A stretch of DNA of 64,000 bases from Euryarchaeota archaeon UBA182 (GTDB lineage Archaea; Thermoplasmatota; Poseidoniia; Poseidoniales; Thalassarchaeaceae): NCBI GenBank assembly GCA_002495675.1, contig DAGH01000021.1, forward strand, positions 1 through 64,000. Reading direction: 5' to 3'. Below, in pieces: positions 10,001 through 20,700 of the stretch (position 1 is its first letter; each line of letters begins with the position of its first letter). Under the pieces are notes generated by a model. The model searched no databases, was not told where the DNA came from, and was given only the letters and a program-made list of their open reading frames with translations. Made by a program: the position numbers and the translations under genes.

Positions 10001-13000
10001 TGGCAATGAACGCACTAAGAATGGGCGGTGTTTCAGATGCTGACAACAGAGCCGTCCTGGAACAATACTTCGAGGAGAACCAGATCCGGGAGCTGGAGCG
10101 AATTCACAGTATGTCCTCCGAAGACGTCGAGGCTCGTGCACTTGCTTTGGTTCACGAGGATGATGAGGTACAACTGGTCAAGGGAGCTTTCCTAGCCAAA
10201 TCAGGTTTGCCATCGAAGTATGGCTGGTACGTCATCGATGGAGGGGAGATAGTTCAAGACCGCATTGACGACTCTAGTGAGGCGATGAAGCTTTACAACA
10301 CAACCAGATCATCCTCCAGCTACTTCTCTGAGAGCCCCACGCACTATATCATTGGCGAGTACAGATACACTTCAGACCTCATAGAGGACTACAATGACCT
10401 ATCCACGGGAATCCACAGGAACAACGCCAAGTTGGCAGTTGGCCGAGCATTCATAACCCATGTTTTGGATCTCGATCAAATCGTAGGTTTGGTCTCCGAT
10501 CTCAGTGAGATACAACATGATGTACAAACCTTTGAGGGAAGATTGGGGGAAACAGCCCAAAGGAACTCTGATGTCAGATATTTCGCAATTGACGACAGAC
10601 TCTACCCCTTGGGCGGGTTGTTTTACGAGGGCTACAATTATCACGGCGGCCAAACCACTGGTATTTTCTACGCTCCAACGACACTGGCGGGCCTTGATCC
10701 AGAAGACTACATCTCCAGCAGTTACCTCACCAGAAGGGGGGATGGCCCCATAATCCCAAGAACAGCTGGCGAATATGAGCAAGAATATCTGGATGACATA
10801 GTCCGGCAACAATCAGGCGCCATAACAGATCAAAGCCAGATAATTAGCCTTGAAGACATCGACTACATCCAGCAACCCGAATTCTTCGAAACTTTCCTGG
10901 CCAGAATATACGTAGGGTATGGCACTACGTCTCTGGGATTAGACCCCGATAACACCGGACAACCTGGGCCCACATGGGCTAAATCCGGAACGCCCACGAC
11001 CCCCCTAAGGAACGCTTATGCCCTCCCGGGCGCCATGATGAACCACTTTGTTCTTGCAAATTACCACGACGACGGATCCGACTACACGGACTCGGACTCC
11101 GATGGTACACCTGACATATACAATTGGAGCGACCCGAGCGAAGAACCAAGCGGCTACTACAACGCCATAGGCATCGCCAACTCCAATGTTAAGATACTCA
11201 AGTACTACAGTGGTGCAACATTGAATGGGCAAGTGACGCTAGAAACTGGTGAACCCGTCCCCAATGCTAAGATTCTGATTGAGAGAGACGCCTTCAGTTA
11301 TGAAGAAGGTACCGACACAGACCCAAGGACCTACTGGATACCCATTGGCTCAGAAACAACCGATGATGAAGGTCACTTCACCTCTACGATTCCCTCTGGG
11401 AAAATACGAGTCAGCGCCTTCTACGGAGCAGTGGATGAAACAGGGCCAAGATCCCAAATCGAATCGGGTGCTTTTGACATGCTTTCCGACATAACCAGAG
11501 AGCAGCTTGATGGGGAAGATCGCACCATCAATCCCATCACAGCTATTTTGGGTGGAGTAGCTGGAACAACATACCTCGGAGCCGAGGTCTTGATGGTAAC
11601 AGGAGAGGAAGGACACAGTAACGGGGCCTCAGTACTGACAGTCGACGTCAGGGTACCTGCAGTCACCTCGACGGGGCAGGTCCAATGGACTGGTGACGAA
11701 TCCTTTTCTGGCAACCCAATACAGGATGCCACAGTAATTCTTACACCATCAGATCCTGATGCCACCCACCAAGGATATGCAGTCCCAACGTCTTCGGGCT
11801 CAATAGAGGGTCAGGGCCTTTACTTCGCAGGCGAGGGTACCGCAATCTTCGACGGCTCAGGCCAATTTGACTCATCGAGCCCGGCCAAAGCAGAGGAATT
11901 CACAGGAAGGTTGAGTCAGACTATTAGAAACAACCAGTCAGTCATCGGCACTGGAACTTTCGTTGGAAACGGGATACTCACAGGCACACTCTCTGATGGC
12001 TCCCTGCCATCAACTTGTGACGCCAATGACACAATGCCAGACAACATGGAAGTCTGCACGTCTCAGAACGGAGAGATAATTGTCTCTGGTTCAGTCAATG
12101 CAACGGGAAGATTCGTATCAGCAGGCCAATCGGAATTTATCCGAGACTATGAGAATGCGTCTTTCACTGCCGCAGGCAGATTCGTGGTAGAGGAAGGTAA
12201 CTCTGGGACCATAACAGGCGACGGAGTATTCCAAGGCGACGGAGTATTCAGCGGGCTAATGGTTAGGGAGGGTACTTTCCATATCTCCAATGCCATACCT
12301 GGGGAATACAGCGTACGAATCGTGATGGATACCGGTCAGGAAATTCAGGTTGATGAGAAATTCCAAATTCTCAGAACCCCCTCAGCAGAAACAAGACTCG
12401 TGCAAGTGGAGGGCCTATCCGTCAACGCCCTCCTGTCGCAGGAGGATGGATCTCAAACCACGGGGAATGTGATACTAACGGACACCGAATTGCAAGGAGA
12501 CTCTGCGGCACAGCCATGTTCTGACAGACTGACATCTCCATGTTCAATACCCATCGGGGAGGGTGGAGCAATCTCAATCGGACCAATACCAGCCAGATCG
12601 CACACGATATCTTATGACTCTGATTTGGATGGCTTCTACGACCTAGTAGCAAGCGTGTTGCCAGAGGATGCCACTACAGGATCCATAGATCTAGATCTCA
12701 TTGTCCCGTTGACTTCGGACCTTGAGATCACCCTATTGTCTGAGTCGGGTGTTATTGTTCCTGACCTAGACCTGACGATCAGAGGCGCAACAGGACTAGG
12801 GATCTACGAGATGAACTACGATTCTGAGACGGAGACCTACAAAGCGGAGTTGATACCTGGTGAATATCATCTGAACTACACCTATGGAGACACACAGATC
12901 TGGGAGTTGATAACCCTCGACGAGGACCTATCCATGACCGCCCAGTTCAGGACAAGCTCTCTACTTACTGGAACCGTCTACACATCAGATGATGACAGTA

Positions 13001-16000
13001 CCCCGGAGCCGGATGACTACGTCCAATTTGCCGAAGTTGTGGCCAGATGGTCCGGCTTCGAGATTTCTACGGTTGCAGATGGCGAGGGGAATTTTGAGTT
13101 CACACTTCCGGTGGGCGAGAATGTCACACTCACATCTACCGTCGGATTGGGTAATCTTGTCGATGGGTTGGTCGTGTTTACATCCGAGGAAAACGGCCCA
13201 ATCGATCTAGTCACGAGAAAAGGAGTTGTCTACGAGGGCTTTGTTTCAGTTAACCGCGGTGACTACCTGTACGACAGTTCCATCGTGGGGTGGGAGCCAC
13301 TGAGAGTTATCGCAACCAACACAACATCTGATGTAACCTGGACCTCTGATGTAAATGAAGTCGGCAACTTCGAGATTGCCCTTCCAAGCGGGGAATGGGA
13401 TATCTCATTGTTGGAAAGTGCCTTTGAACACACCACAACAACAACCGAACCAGACACTACGATCGAATTAACCATATTCCCCGACAACAGCACGCTGAAT
13501 CTATTCGCATTCATCGACTCTTCCAGGGACGGTAATGCCACGAACGGCACAGGGGTTATTGCCGATTTCAGAGTCGTGCCCCTAGGTCAAAGTGGAATCC
13601 AAGAGAACTTTACCACTCTGGCCACAGGAATCGCCAGTGTGCAACTCGAGCCAGGAAATTACTTGATCGAAACCAGCATACTCAACCCTGGTGAGACACT
13701 TCATGGGACTAGGATCCTCACGGGTTCCACTAACATTCAGATCCCTCTTGAGGCAACAACGTTGCACAGAGATATTGGATTCGACCCTGAGGGCGTCGTG
13801 AATATTACATTCATAGATCAACTACTTGCCCCGGTTGCCGATCTGGAGGTTAAGTTCAGAAATGTTGACCGAGAGCCTGTAATCGTCACATCTCTATCAA
13901 CCGATGACGACGGCAACATACTCGCATTACTGCCCGAGGGGAGAACTATAATCGAGATAGATGGTTATGAGCCAGGTGATGAAACTGTCTTAGGCGCGAG
14001 GTCGACAATTGACGTGATCGCTGGCGACCAATCATCACCGATAATGGTTGAACTAACGGAGATGGCCACGTTGAATCTCACAATTTCGGACTCTGAAACC
14101 TCTGACGGAATCCCAGACCAGAAAATTATCCTACAATCGTTGGATGGGCTTGGAACAATCAAGATGCCCGCAACAAGTGAAACTGGATTCACATCGACAT
14201 TGCTCGTACCCGGTAATTGGAGCGTAAGCCATGACGCGGAGACCAGCGGTGTTAGAATTCTGGTTCAAGAAACCCACATAGACCGAATTCTAGCAGGTGA
14301 ACATCGAGATGTCCTCCTAGATGCTCGCAAGGAAGTCACACTCTCCGGAAAGGTCTTCTGGGATTTCGACAAAGATGACCAGGCTGATGTTGCAGAGGGC
14401 GTTTCCAATGCTAGTGTGACACTTGAATACGGCCAAACCGTTATCGAGCTGAAAACCGATGAAACAGGAACATACTCCACCTTGGTCCCATCGAATACTT
14501 CCCTGAGCATCACAGTTTCCAAGGATGGATTTGCGACCATGCAGGACAACTCTTCAATCCATGGAGAGCCAATTGACCTAGACATCGAGCTAACTGCAGG
14601 CACAGTCACAGCCTCGGGCACTGTAACATACCTAGGCCAATCGATAGATTCTCTGTGGTCTGATGATGTCGAAATTCTCCTAGTCCCCAGAGAGGGCTTT
14701 GCTATGCCACAAGTAACCGCCGAAAAGGGTGGGGACAGTGAATGGGACGGAACTTGGACTGTTGACCTTGAACCTGGAAGATATGTGCTTCAGGTTCGAG
14801 ACACAACCAGGAACTTAGTTGCCTTTACCCAAATATTCGCCGATCTAGTGAATGGCGGACAAGCTGACGTAGATCTTGTGCCAGGGGGTTGGCTCCTGAT
14901 GAATGGTTCATGGCTCGACTACGAGGGTACCCTGCATTCAATCTCAACAGAAGACAGGGACATAGAGGGATCAGACATTATAGATGAGGAATTAACACTC
15001 CTGATAGAATCCGGGCCGTCATTGGATTGGAGACTCGCGGTACCCAATGACGGGGACCTTAGAATCCTCTTACCATCTGGGCCACTAACGATCTCTGGAG
15101 ACTTCGCAGTAGAACAACAGGACAGGACAATGACATACGAGGCAGGCCAGTCCATTAGTATCCCATCGTCAACGATTTCAGACGCGTTTGAGACCGCGCC
15201 GTTAGACCTCAGGTTCAACAGAATATCCAACAGCGAAATCTCAGCATTATTGGCCTCCACATCATCTGCCACTGTTAACGAGGACGGCATCCTGTTCGCC
15301 AATAGCGACGGAGAGGGCGGCTACGACCCCATGTTCTTGGATATCGAAGTTGACTATGAAGGACATGAGACATCCGATGTGTTCAATCTAAGGGCTACAG
15401 TCCCGGGAACTGATGGATCTGATTGGACTGTTTTGTTTGACAATGGATCAGGGGAATATTCAGTCTCACCGACACTCTTGATGTCCATCGAAGACGATCA
15501 AAAGACGGTCAAAGTGCAGATAACACCTCCCAATTCTACAGTGGCACGCCATTTCTCAAATGGAAGAACCGTGACAGTCCAGATATTCTCAGACAATGGC
15601 GTCAATGAAGATGTTGAGGTGAAAGTCAACGTCCCAAAAACAACTGGTTGGAGCCTCGCACAGGCCCCTGATGACATCTACGCTGTCAGGCCTGGTTCTC
15701 AGGAGACCATCCAACTCACTTTCCAAAATGACGGCAACTCGGATGAGGTCTACTCAGTCTCATTCGATGACGATGCATTGCCCCCGGGTTGGACGAGAAC
15801 TGGGGCCCAATCCGTGACCATTGGAGCATTTGAGAGTCAAGCATTCTCAGTCATTCTTGGTGCACCGGAGAACGCGACTGTTGATCCATACAAACTCACC
15901 ATGTACGTAATAGGCAATGACCAAACGGAATACGACCCCGTGGAAATTGACGTATCCGCCCAGTATGCCATCCTGTCCATTGACAGGGATAGTGTCTCAT

Positions 16001-16437
16001 GGTTAGGTGGTGGTAAGGATCCCGTTTACGGATCAGTCCAGACGGTAGTTCTAACGATCGAAAATCAAGGTCTCGTCGGGGCAGAGGAAGTAATCGTTAG
16101 GGCGGACCACCAGACATCCGCACTATCAGACCCCTCTGGCATCAACGCCAGCGCTGTTCTTTCAGTACCTGCGGGAATGGAAGGCACGGCTTATTTGGAT
16201 CTAAATTTCACCACCCTGACACAAGGTGATGCTTGGATAGTATTCTCCATTGAGTCAGTAGATGGAAAAGAGTCTTCAGAGGAGCCATACACCAAAAAAT
16301 ACAATCTACAGTCTCCAAGCGTCGAAGAGGCAGGGGATGCGACTCAGGTATTGATGATAGTACTCATTATCATACTCGGGGGCCTGTTGATCGTCCTTAC
16401 AAGAAGGCCAGGTAGGAAACCCAAAGCTCCTTTCTAA
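7063..16437 (+). CDS. aglB: Giant AglB/STT3 oligosaccharyltransferase fused to a long extracellular stalk
   Basis: A single uninterrupted frame of 3124 residues. Residues 1-340 hold about eight membrane helices that are not part of the usual STT3. Residues ~345-1380 are the STT3/AglB catalytic unit, which transfers a lipid-linked glycan to Asn in N-X-S/T. It has GGSDPWYM (metal-binding Asp 383 in the first external loop), GLADHDSFAMF (second acidic motif) and the hallmark WWDYG at 937-941, which recognises the Ser/Thr of the sequon. NSNVKILKYY (from about 1374) marks the usual end of AglB. From about 1387 comes a chain of Cna-B/carboxypeptidase-regulatory-like beta-sandwiches (LNGQVTLETGEPVPNAKI and similar). 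One carries a Gly-rich repetitive insert at about 1580-1740. NEW3/CARDB-like domains follow near 2760-3080, then a terminal helix at about 3096-3114 with a basic end. Known archaeal AglB proteins are mostly 600-1000 residues. The subtilase gene follows after 20 bases, probably in one operon. Confidence 0.92.
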   Translation: MKMIDKNGNTDAAQIKGTLGGPIMLAAALFVFLIAAQVSGLNGWTDEIGLLALPAVAAIGAAFGRISSEHPFGSNLNSAIAPSAFVLTSILASFFAPTAICMTFLFASFSTHFLITKGRPVEANFLIGCLIGIQFAMIFALTSEVPDESQTNATRAYLGARFSAMMAVMLMGSLYVSLILSKTIDRVSEKGLLSELPFDVTSKSTHIVGGATMSSLIIPLIWLSSIDDPQVYEDGAFLGPFWGLFSAAIVLIVAMFRSERWNVLAAVVSLNWIIYTLGRLNDIGVSGFPNALTEDGSYPMILWLLITFWSNVGVIVLASRGHLGAMAPLREPSPLRKWWQSHSYAILVGMALVAGFIVRVVWNVIPAMNASVIGEWDMSGGSDPWYMKRIIDYVAYERAHFVFDADRNYPVGGLNPRPPLFSWSLALGGIFLSWIADMPLAESVWWSVEAQPAIWGALIVLPVASMAKRFHSPLAGIAAAWLIAFMPGHITHSTFGLADHDSFAMFFLTLGFYWWVRSMLDIKQERLFSRTSWNPLYILAGIRVMWRNHRTTMIHSTLAGISFATAGLAWKGYVYAPGILFLGYSGIVFLNLFRGRDTLPITATMLQMLFAAILIPLPFYIWPGMNLLTNPSGMAPLLYMLGFTLGLGYVISASRDKPWLMVFTTTATLSLFVLGGLYILQTLDLYAGWDILVTGGFYFSKNKVFSTIGEAQAPDRGILFASFGPIVTIAAIGYGLILIWRGGRKENLASFTLGTWIVVASYMSWTAGRFIFNAGPPMAVVGGVGLTAMWAYANPAEFVKHWKKTGIGSPRARFNSTFSASRSRPGVPAALMVLLIVFSQHATYGIDSGIPRGDSSAGDVDQAIQGIMPDVLRYEVLGFSVLNSNQYSPDDRCSSGCWYLGTFGPGFNGGGWNMAYEWLSEQDAESSFTERPAFLSWWDYGFQALSHGQHPTVADNFQSGIPISGNILLSSGQADVLSLLAMNALRMGGVSDADNRAVLEQYFEENQIRELERIHSMSSEDVEARALALVHEDDEVQLVKGAFLAKSGLPSKYGWYVIDGGEIVQDRIDDSSEAMKLYNTTRSSSSYFSESPTHYIIGEYRYTSDLIEDYNDLSTGIHRNNAKLAVGRAFITHVLDLDQIVGLVSDLSEIQHDVQTFEGRLGETAQRNSDVRYFAIDDRLYPLGGLFYEGYNYHGGQTTGIFYAPTTLAGLDPEDYISSSYLTRRGDGPIIPRTAGEYEQEYLDDIVRQQSGAITDQSQIISLEDIDYIQQPEFFETFLARIYVGYGTTSLGLDPDNTGQPGPTWAKSGTPTTPLRNAYALPGAMMNHFVLANYHDDGSDYTDSDSDGTPDIYNWSDPSEEPSGYYNAIGIANSNVKILKYYSGATLNGQVTLETGEPVPNAKILIERDAFSYEEGTDTDPRTYWIPIGSETTDDEGHFTSTIPSGKIRVSAFYGAVDETGPRSQIESGAFDMLSDITREQLDGEDRTINPITAILGGVAGTTYLGAEVLMVTGEEGHSNGASVLTVDVRVPAVTSTGQVQWTGDESFSGNPIQDATVILTPSDPDATHQGYAVPTSSGSIEGQGLYFAGEGTAIFDGSGQFDSSSPAKAEEFTGRLSQTIRNNQSVIGTGTFVGNGILTGTLSDGSLPSTCDANDTMPDNMEVCTSQNGEIIVSGSVNATGRFVSAGQSEFIRDYENASFTAAGRFVVEEGNSGTITGDGVFQGDGVFSGLMVREGTFHISNAIPGEYSVRIVMDTGQEIQVDEKFQILRTPSAETRLVQVEGLSVNALLSQEDGSQTTGNVILTDTELQGDSAAQPCSDRLTSPCSIPIGEGGAISIGPIPARSHTISYDSDLDGFYDLVASVLPEDATTGSIDLDLIVPLTSDLEITLLSESGVIVPDLDLTIRGATGLGIYEMNYDSETETYKAELIPGEYHLNYTYGDTQIWELITLDEDLSMTAQFRTSSLLTGTVYTSDDDSTPEPDDYVQFAEVVARWSGFEISTVADGEGNFEFTLPVGENVTLTSTVGLGNLVDGLVVFTSEENGPIDLVTRKGVVYEGFVSVNRGDYLYDSSIVGWEPLRVIATNTTSDVTWTSDVNEVGNFEIALPSGEWDISLLESAFEHTTTTTEPDTTIELTIFPDNSTLNLFAFIDSSRDGNATNGTGVIADFRVVPLGQSGIQENFTTLATGIASVQLEPGNYLIETSILNPGETLHGTRILTGSTNIQIPLEATTLHRDIGFDPEGVVNITFIDQLLAPVADLEVKFRNVDREPVIVTSLSTDDDGNILALLPEGRTIIEIDGYEPGDETVLGARSTIDVIAGDQSSPIMVELTEMATLNLTISDSETSDGIPDQKIILQSLDGLGTIKMPATSETGFTSTLLVPGNWSVSHDAETSGVRILVQETHIDRILAGEHRDVLLDARKEVTLSGKVFWDFDKDDQADVAEGVSNASVTLEYGQTVIELKTDETGTYSTLVPSNTSLSITVSKDGFATMQDNSSIHGEPIDLDIELTAGTVTASGTVTYLGQSIDSLWSDDVEILLVPREGFAMPQVTAEKGGDSEWDGTWTVDLEPGRYVLQVRDTTRNLVAFTQIFADLVNGGQADVDLVPGGWLLMNGSWLDYEGTLHSISTEDRDIEGSDIIDEELTLLIESGPSLDWRLAVPNDGDLRILLPSGPLTISGDFAVEQQDRTMTYEAGQSISIPSSTISDAFETAPLDLRFNRISNSEISALLASTSSATVNEDGILFANSDGEGGYDPMFLDIEVDYEGHETSDVFNLRATVPGTDGSDWTVLFDNGSGEYSVSPTLLMSIEDDQKTVKVQITPPNSTVARHFSNGRTVTVQIFSDNGVNEDVEVKVNVPKTTGWSLAQAPDDIYAVRPGSQETIQLTFQNDGNSDEVYSVSFDDDALPPGWTRTGAQSVTIGAFESQAFSVILGAPENATVDPYKLTMYVIGNDQTEYDPVEIDVSAQYAILSIDRDSVSWLGGGKDPVYGSVQTVVLTIENQGLVGAEEVIVRADHQTSALSDPSGINASAVLSVPAGMEGTAYLDLNFTTLTQGDAWIVFSIESVDGKESSEEPYTKKYNLQSPSVEEAGDATQVLMIVLIIILGGLLIVLTRRPGRKPKAPF

Positions 16438-16457
16438 CCGAGAATGGGTGACTAACA

Positions 16458-17690
16458 ATGCCCAAAGACGGCGTAGAGTTAATGCCTGAGCCCGAGGATA
16501 GGGCGATTCTCACCGCGGTCGACAGGGGTGCCGAGGGATACACTGGGGAAGATTACGGGCTTTCCGACAAAGAAGCGAGAGACCTGAGAAGGCCAATGTA
16601 CACCATGGTACCATTCGTATGGCCATACGGAGCAGTCGGTGGAGCTGCCAGCATCGTCGTAATGATGTTGCTATGGCCGATGATTCAGCCACTCATCACG
16701 CCATACCTCCCCGCCTCCGAGTGGGCCTACGAGTCATCTGGTGTGCGACTGCTCGGCGACGAAGGTCTAGATGGCAGTGGGGTTAAGGTCTGCATTGTCG
16801 ATACAGGTATAGATCCCTTTCACCCTGATTTTAGAAACATGAACTTAGATGGATTCAGGGACTTCTACGCCTTTCAGCATGAGGAGGTGAGGGATGTAAG
16901 CCAATCCCACCATGGGACTTCAATGGCAGGTCTGCTTATCGCTAATGGCTCAGGACCCTTGCAAGGAATGGCTCCTAAGGTGACACTCAGCGTGGCCGTC
17001 GGATTGGGCCCTGAGGGAACTACCGGAAACAGCGTCAGGGTCGCTGATGCGATACAATGGTGTAGGATTTCTCAGCGATCCGATATAATCAGCCTATCAC
17101 TAGGTGGGCCATTCGAAGCCTCATCCCAACAAGCCTCTAGGTCTGTCTCAGGTGCTGTTCAAGATGCCTTGGATAGTGGGATTTTTGTTGTAGCGGCGGC
17201 GGGGAATGCGGGACCAAATAATATTGATGTCTCGACACCCGCAAATGTGGAAGGCGTCATAAGCGTCGGTGCATATGATAGGTTCCTTACGCCTTGGTCA
17301 AACAGTTCGATCGGCTCAAACTTAGATCCCTATAACCAGTTGGACAGAGTCTGGCCAAATCAGAAACCCGAGATACTTGCACCAGGCTCGTATATCCTCT
17401 CCACCGTATCCAGCCAGAAATCCCCCCCATATGCATATTCAACTGGTACAAGCGACGCAGCAATCTTCGTCACTGCAACATTGGCATTGATTTTGCAGGA
17501 TCTGACTGAAAAGGGCCTCATAGACCTCACGATTGAGGGGGATGATCGTATATTCCATGTCAAGAAGGCCCTTGCGGAGAGTGCCCGACCAATTAAAAAC
17601 CAGATGGGGCATGATATTCGATCGGGGTATGGCATGCTAGATGCAGTGGCATGGCGGGACGCAGTGGAGGCCTCTGCTTACAATTGGTGA
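16458..17690 (+). CDS. Membrane-anchored subtilisin-like serine protease (S8)
   Basis: A 410-residue protein. The cytoplasmic N-terminus of about 50 charged residues is followed by one or two hydrophobic segments (about 50-83). A compact subtilase domain then has the full catalytic set: Asp115 in VCIVDTGID, His152 in SHHGTSMAG, oxyanion Asn250 in AAAGNAGPNN and Ser332 in STGTSDAAIF. The usual GTSMAxP around the serine is GTSDAAI, a departure that may affect specificity. There is no recognisable inhibitory propeptide. The protease would face outward beside AglB, 20 bases upstream. I infer that it trims or processes surface proteins, but cleaving external peptides for food is also possible. Confidence 0.88.
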   Translation: MPKDGVELMPEPEDRAILTAVDRGAEGYTGEDYGLSDKEARDLRRPMYTMVPFVWPYGAVGGAASIVVMMLLWPMIQPLITPYLPASEWAYESSGVRLLGDEGLDGSGVKVCIVDTGIDPFHPDFRNMNLDGFRDFYAFQHEEVRDVSQSHHGTSMAGLLIANGSGPLQGMAPKVTLSVAVGLGPEGTTGNSVRVADAIQWCRISQRSDIISLSLGGPFEASSQQASRSVSGAVQDALDSGIFVVAAAGNAGPNNIDVSTPANVEGVISVGAYDRFLTPWSNSSIGSNLDPYNQLDRVWPNQKPEILAPGSYILSTVSSQKSPPYAYSTGTSDAAIFVTATLALILQDLTEKGLIDLTIEGDDRIFHVKKALAESARPIKNQMGHDIRSGYGMLDAVAWRDAVEASAYNW

Positions 17691-17710
17691 CGCCCATATT
17701 CCGCCTAGGG

Positions 17711-17718
17711 TTATATCT
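17711..17718 (+). promoter_or_regulatory. TATA box for the 17740 gene
   Basis: TTATATCT lies centred about 26 bases before ATG 17740, in the short gap after the subtilase gene. This is the spacing expected for a leaderless archaeal transcript. It also supports 17740 over the longer frame that starts inside the upstream gene. Confidence 0.6.
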
Positions 17719-17739
17719 ATTGACGGCCCCAGTAGAACC

Positions 17740-20700
17740 ATGAGCGACCGACCCGCGATGAAGAGCAAAGCATTGGTACTCATCCTGATACTCTCGACGA
17801 TGGCCGCTCTGGTGGCACCGGCTTCCACCGTATCTGCTCAGAATACTACTAGCTCAGGCTACATCGACTCAATCGAGACATGGTCTGGGACACATACTGT
17901 TAGTGGAGACATAATCATATCACCGGGTGCCAAGCTAATTATCGAGCCCTCAACTCAAATCACCTTCTCAAATGGTACATCGTTGGAGGCACGTGGGAAC
18001 CTATGCGTCGGCGCGGCATCCTGCGGCGCCTCTCAAGATGCAACTTCTTCCAGTCGCATAACAATGACATGGCTCGAGCCGTCAAACGCCTCTGCAAAGG
18101 GCGATTGCAGGGGTATGACCTTTGGAACATCCACGCTCAGCATAGACGACCCCTCTTGTGGCGAAGGTATCGTCATCCGCAGTACAATAGACCTCTCAGA
18201 GACTGCTCTACGTCAACTGGATATAGACTCAGCATGGGGCGTGCCGTTTCCAGTCCCGACTGTGAATCAATTTCGATATGGTGCTTTGGTATTGCAAGGA
18301 GCATCCCCCGAATTAGTCGAATTGGAGTTCACTGATACGAACACATCCAGCGTACTTGCGACAGAATTGGCCCAACCTAGGTTCGTCGGGGGTCTTTACA
18401 CCGTTGGAAATGACCAGCAGAGCGGCGTGACAGGAAACGCTGTACAGATATATGGAGGAGGTACAGGGAGTATCCCTATCCTCTTTGAGAATTCAGATTT
18501 TGTTTCAACCGAAAGGGGATGTCGAAATCAGGACAACGGTCGATCCGCTGTATGGGTCGAGGAGTCATTTGCAGAGTTCGTCAACATTAATGTCATCAGT
18601 GGGGATTTTGGATTGAGTTACAGATCCTCTGCTGGAAAAGTTTCCAACTCATCATTGAGTGTAAATTGCAATGGTGTGGACATCAACGGCATGATTACGG
18701 TGGGGGCCAAAGAATATCCAACCAATATTTCAAACAATATCATCTCCACTGTTGAAGGAACCCCGATAACCGCTTACGCAGGGTCACTGGCTGAGATCCA
18801 TAACAACGACTTGAGCGGAGCATCGGGAGGATCTGGCATCGCCGTTCAATCAAGCCGAGCGATAATCCACGGCAATAACATAGGCCCCATAGGTGGTTGG
18901 AACGGACTGTGGCTCATCGGTTCCTTCGATGTCGATGCCCAGAATAATACGATCAGTGACATAGCTAGGGAGCCCGTGATCGCAGGAGATTACTGGGCTG
19001 GAGACAACCCTGACGTCAGGAGGCTTTACTTCGCAAACAACCAGGTTTCAACCCCCGGTACTGGCAGCTGCCAAAGCAACACACATTGGGGCGGGGAGTT
19101 TACTTGCCCAGTAGTCATGGTTCACAGGGCTGGGGCAACACTGGTGGACAACGTTTTCACAGCAGGAGGCACGGCGGATGGTATCAGGGCAACTGGGGCC
19201 CTTCTGAATGTCCAAAGGAATACTTGGAACCTGAACGCAGCTGGAGCCGTAATACAAAATTTTGACACTGGGGCTGCTGGAGCCCAACAATATGGATCAT
19301 TAGCCTTCTTCACCGATAATCAGTGGAATGGAGTCACGAGCACCTACGATGTGACGAAATCCTCGGTCACAGTACAATCTGAAACTATCCCGAATGCGGC
19401 GGATGGTGAAGTACCAGTTAGACTTGCTTGGGATGACCAAGAGGCATGGCCAGGGGTAGTCGACAATGACAATGACGGAATCCCCGATGGTGATTGGGAC
19501 ACAAATATCGTGCCACATCAGACGAAAAGCTGCGCTATATGCCCAGACTACACCCCTCGCGATTTTCCCCTGGCATTGAACATGGACAACAATTCCACAG
19601 TCTTCACATTCTCGAACGTATTGAATCTGAATCTATCGAAAATCCAAATAGCGACGCAGCCGACGTTTTACTCCGTTCAAGTTAAGCGGGCCGAAATGGT
19701 AAGGTTCCAAGCGATAGCCAAAGGTTCAGCGGTTCCAGGTGCGAATATCCTGATCGAAGACGGCGTCGGTAACGATCTTTACTCCCTCGAGACTCTCGAC
19801 GATGGCCGCACACCATGGATCGCGCTTCCATCAAATTCACACTTAGACTTCAGGGGGCTTCAGGGTGGTGACAATCCAGATGGCTTCGCAGATGACGAGT
19901 ACGAGGACTCTTGCTCAGATGGGGTAGACAACGACGGCGATCTACTTTATGATACGCAAGATGACTCATGTGACTATTCAATTGGCTCCCGAGAAATGTC
20001 GAAATATTTCGTCACTGGGTACAAATTTGGTTCAGGATACTATCATTATGACTTCCTGCTTCAGGAGTCAACATACGAGGGTACGGTGGTCCTGGAGAAC
20101 GACGCACCCTCAATTGGCGTCGATGAGTCAAGCGATACCTCATTCAAGAGAACTGTCACAATCACAGGTTCAGCATGGGATGGGGAATGGATAGGAGTCT
20201 ACCCGTCCGCAGAGGAGTCCATGTGGGCTCAGAAGGGATACGTTCACAGAGTTGAGGTCAAGGACCCATTCACTGGCTCTTGGGATGACGCTGGAGTAGC
20301 TACCGATACCTCTGGAATGGCTGCTGGAGAAGTCACGGGGACAAATCATCCATTCAGAACATGGGAGTACTCTTTGGACATGTCCTCATACCCTGAGGAT
20401 GACTACGTCTTCGAGATACGATCATTCGACGGACTCGACTACAGTGAAATCATTACCAAGACAGTCAAACTCAACACACAACCCCCATTGGTCTCCATTT
20501 CAGAACCAGCAGATTCGACCACCCACAGGAATGATGACAAGAAAATAATATTCTCTGGGACAGCAAACGATGACTATGGATGCCCAACTAATTGCGGCGC
20601 TGACATACAGGACGTATTTTTCGTTATCGAGGGATCGGAATATTACAGCGATACGCCTGCTGACGCCACTTGGTCCGGGGATACTTGGACCTATGAGTGG

